DNA of 64,000 nt, taken from assembly GCA_030537195.1 (NCBI GenBank), contig JAUNOK010000012.1:1-64000 (forward strand), given 5' to 3'. Below the pieces are notes generated by a model, which saw only the letters and a program-made list of their open reading frames with translations, was not told the origin of the DNA and ran no database searches. This stretch comes from Eubacteriales bacterium (lineage in GTDB: Bacteria; Bacillota; Clostridia; Lachnospirales; Lachnospiraceae). Shown here piece by piece: positions 63,124-64,000 of this stretch. How positions within the stretch are numbered: position 1 is the first letter of the stretch; each line of letters begins with the position of its first letter. Made by a program: the position numbers and the translations under genes.

Positions 63124-64000
63124 CTAACATATTATGTGGAACTTATCAGTCTCTTCTGCATCTGCAGGTATCTCCACAATTTCGAAACCTTCATGGGAAT
63201 CAATATACATTTCCTGTCTGTCTTTAACGATATTAATAATTGTAATTCCCATATAGTTTTCTAATCCGGCAAGATTCTGTCTGTATCTTCCCGCAGATAC
63301 AATTACCATTCTTGTAAAGTATTTTTCTTTATGCTCCATAAGAAAATATTCAAGTCCTGTTCCTGCCTTATCAAGAATTCTGTAGCACATTGCCTGTGCC
63401 ATCATTCTTTCGTAATCGTTGATACTTGCAATTTCTATCTCTGACAGACCGTTCTGCGTAGGAATCATAACACAGAAATGTGCTCCCTTCTGCATAAGCT
63501 GTTCTGCAACAGCAGTTGTCATGGCTACAGCTGTATTAAGTTCATCAATATTAACCTCCTCATCACCATTATAGTGTGCAAAATCTGGTATAATCACTAC
63601 ATCATAATGTGACGGTTCACTTGATTCCCTTACTATTAATTTATCTGTTTTACCTGACAATTTCCAGTGAATTGAACGTACATCATCTCCGCTCTGATAT
63701 TCCCTTGTATCAAATATTTCACTTCTGTCATTACCTTTTCTGTTCTGCATATTTCCTTCTGTCATTGTCTCGCCACGTATCATATCTGACAAACTGGCAT
63801 TAACATTAAGATGCTTTGGATATATTATTGAACTGCAGTCTTTGAAAGGTTTCGTCTTAATTCTGAACAACTTAAGCATATCCATAATATATATTGAGCG
63901 GCATTTAAAATTAAGCTCTCCACACTGACCTGCAAGCAGATTAATAGCACAGTCATTCTTTCCATCATTAAGTTCAAATAATAATGTCTTATATGTAGTA
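63124..64000 (-). CDS. DUF58-domain protein, N-terminus cut by window edge
   Basis: 292 codons visible and open to the window edge. An internal ATG at 63885 exists, but the frame stays open upstream and reads typical DUF58 sequence (FKCRSIYIMDMLKLFRIK), so the true start lies beyond 64000. Hallmark at about 60 residues further: FDTREYQSGDDVRSIHWKLSGKTDKLIVRE. C-terminal half resembles a von Willebrand A-like fold (YDVVIIPDF). DUF58 proteins are paired with TgpA and MoxR AAA ATPases; the TgpA-like gene follows 26 bases downstream. Confidence 0.88.
   Translation of the reverse strand, partial: TTYKTLLFELNDGKNDCAINLLAGQCGELNFKCRSIYIMDMLKLFRIKTKPFKDCSSIIYPKHLNVNASLSDMIRGETMTEGNMQNRKGNDRSEIFDTREYQSGDDVRSIHWKLSGKTDKLIVRESSEPSHYDVVIIPDFAHYNGDEEVNIDELNTAVAMTTAVAEQLMQKGAHFCVMIPTQNGLSEIEIASINDYERMMAQAMCYRILDKAGTGLEYFLMEHKEKYFTRMVIVSAGRYRQNLAGLENYMGITIINIVKDRQEMYIDSHEGFEIVEIPADAEETDKFHIIC

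Noticed and set aside
63124-63885. Complete DUF58 gene starting at 63885
   Set aside because: The frame is open to the window edge and upstream codons match the family's conserved segment, so the gene is truncated by the window.

Overview
The window looks like a chromosomal segment of a low-GC Gram-positive anaerobe of the family Lachnospiraceae, close in gene content and order to Lachnospira (Eubacterium) eligens. This rests on remembered family gene content (FabK-type fatty acid synthesis, fused amino acid transporter, heterodimeric exporters, a small protein between birA and dusB), not on a search. Nearly all genes lie on the minus strand; only pyrG, a Cys-rich protein and a two-gene amino acid transporter are on plus.

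Layout. 1-2.3 kb is accessory: a cut-off Rpn/PD-(D/E)XK-family gene behind a nested palindrome, and a Panacea (DUF4065) gene joined to a coiled-coil/three-helix membrane protein, a candidate toxin-antitoxin or abortive-defence pair. 2.4-19.3 kb is housekeeping: lysS, greA, dusB, birA, argF, a SleB-type cell wall hydrolase, a SpoU rRNA methylase, pfkA, dnaE, ftsH and pyrG. 19.4-29.5 kb is a tight minus-strand run: BlaI-type regulator, phosphopantetheinyl transferase, voltage-gated-type K+ channel, ABC-2 exporter, heterodimeric ABC exporter and a FliB-type lysine N-methylase. 29.5-35.6 kb is rich in repeats and palindromes around a Cys-rich protein and an amino acid ABC transporter whose substrate-binding lobes are in swapped order. 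35.6-48 kb carries truA, recQ, a diguanylate cyclase, yqeY, pilT, nth, an NSS transporter, glgP and small membrane proteins. 48.1-57.6 kb is a complete-looking type II fatty acid synthesis operon (acpP-accBCDA-fabH-fabK-NMO-fabG-fabF-fabZ-marR/fabT) that lacks fabD and has an AccD without its zinc ribbon. 57.8-64 kb has a MATE pump, an SGNH hydrolase, tRNA-Gly with copies of its 3' end, and a transglutaminase-like/DUF58 pair cut by the window edge.

How they fit. BirA (6-7 kb) would attach biotin to AccB and the phosphopantetheinyl transferase (19.9-20.5 kb) could charge AcpP, both used by the fatty acid operon; the MarR/FabT-like protein at the operon's end probably acts on the palindrome beside the strong acpP promoter. 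The least explained parts are the long palindromes at 332-417, 30175-30301, 32478-32676, 34962-35189, 35286-35603 and 60525-60620. Two of them share an identical 21-nt apical loop on different stem sequences, which points to folded DNA or RNA as the conserved entity.
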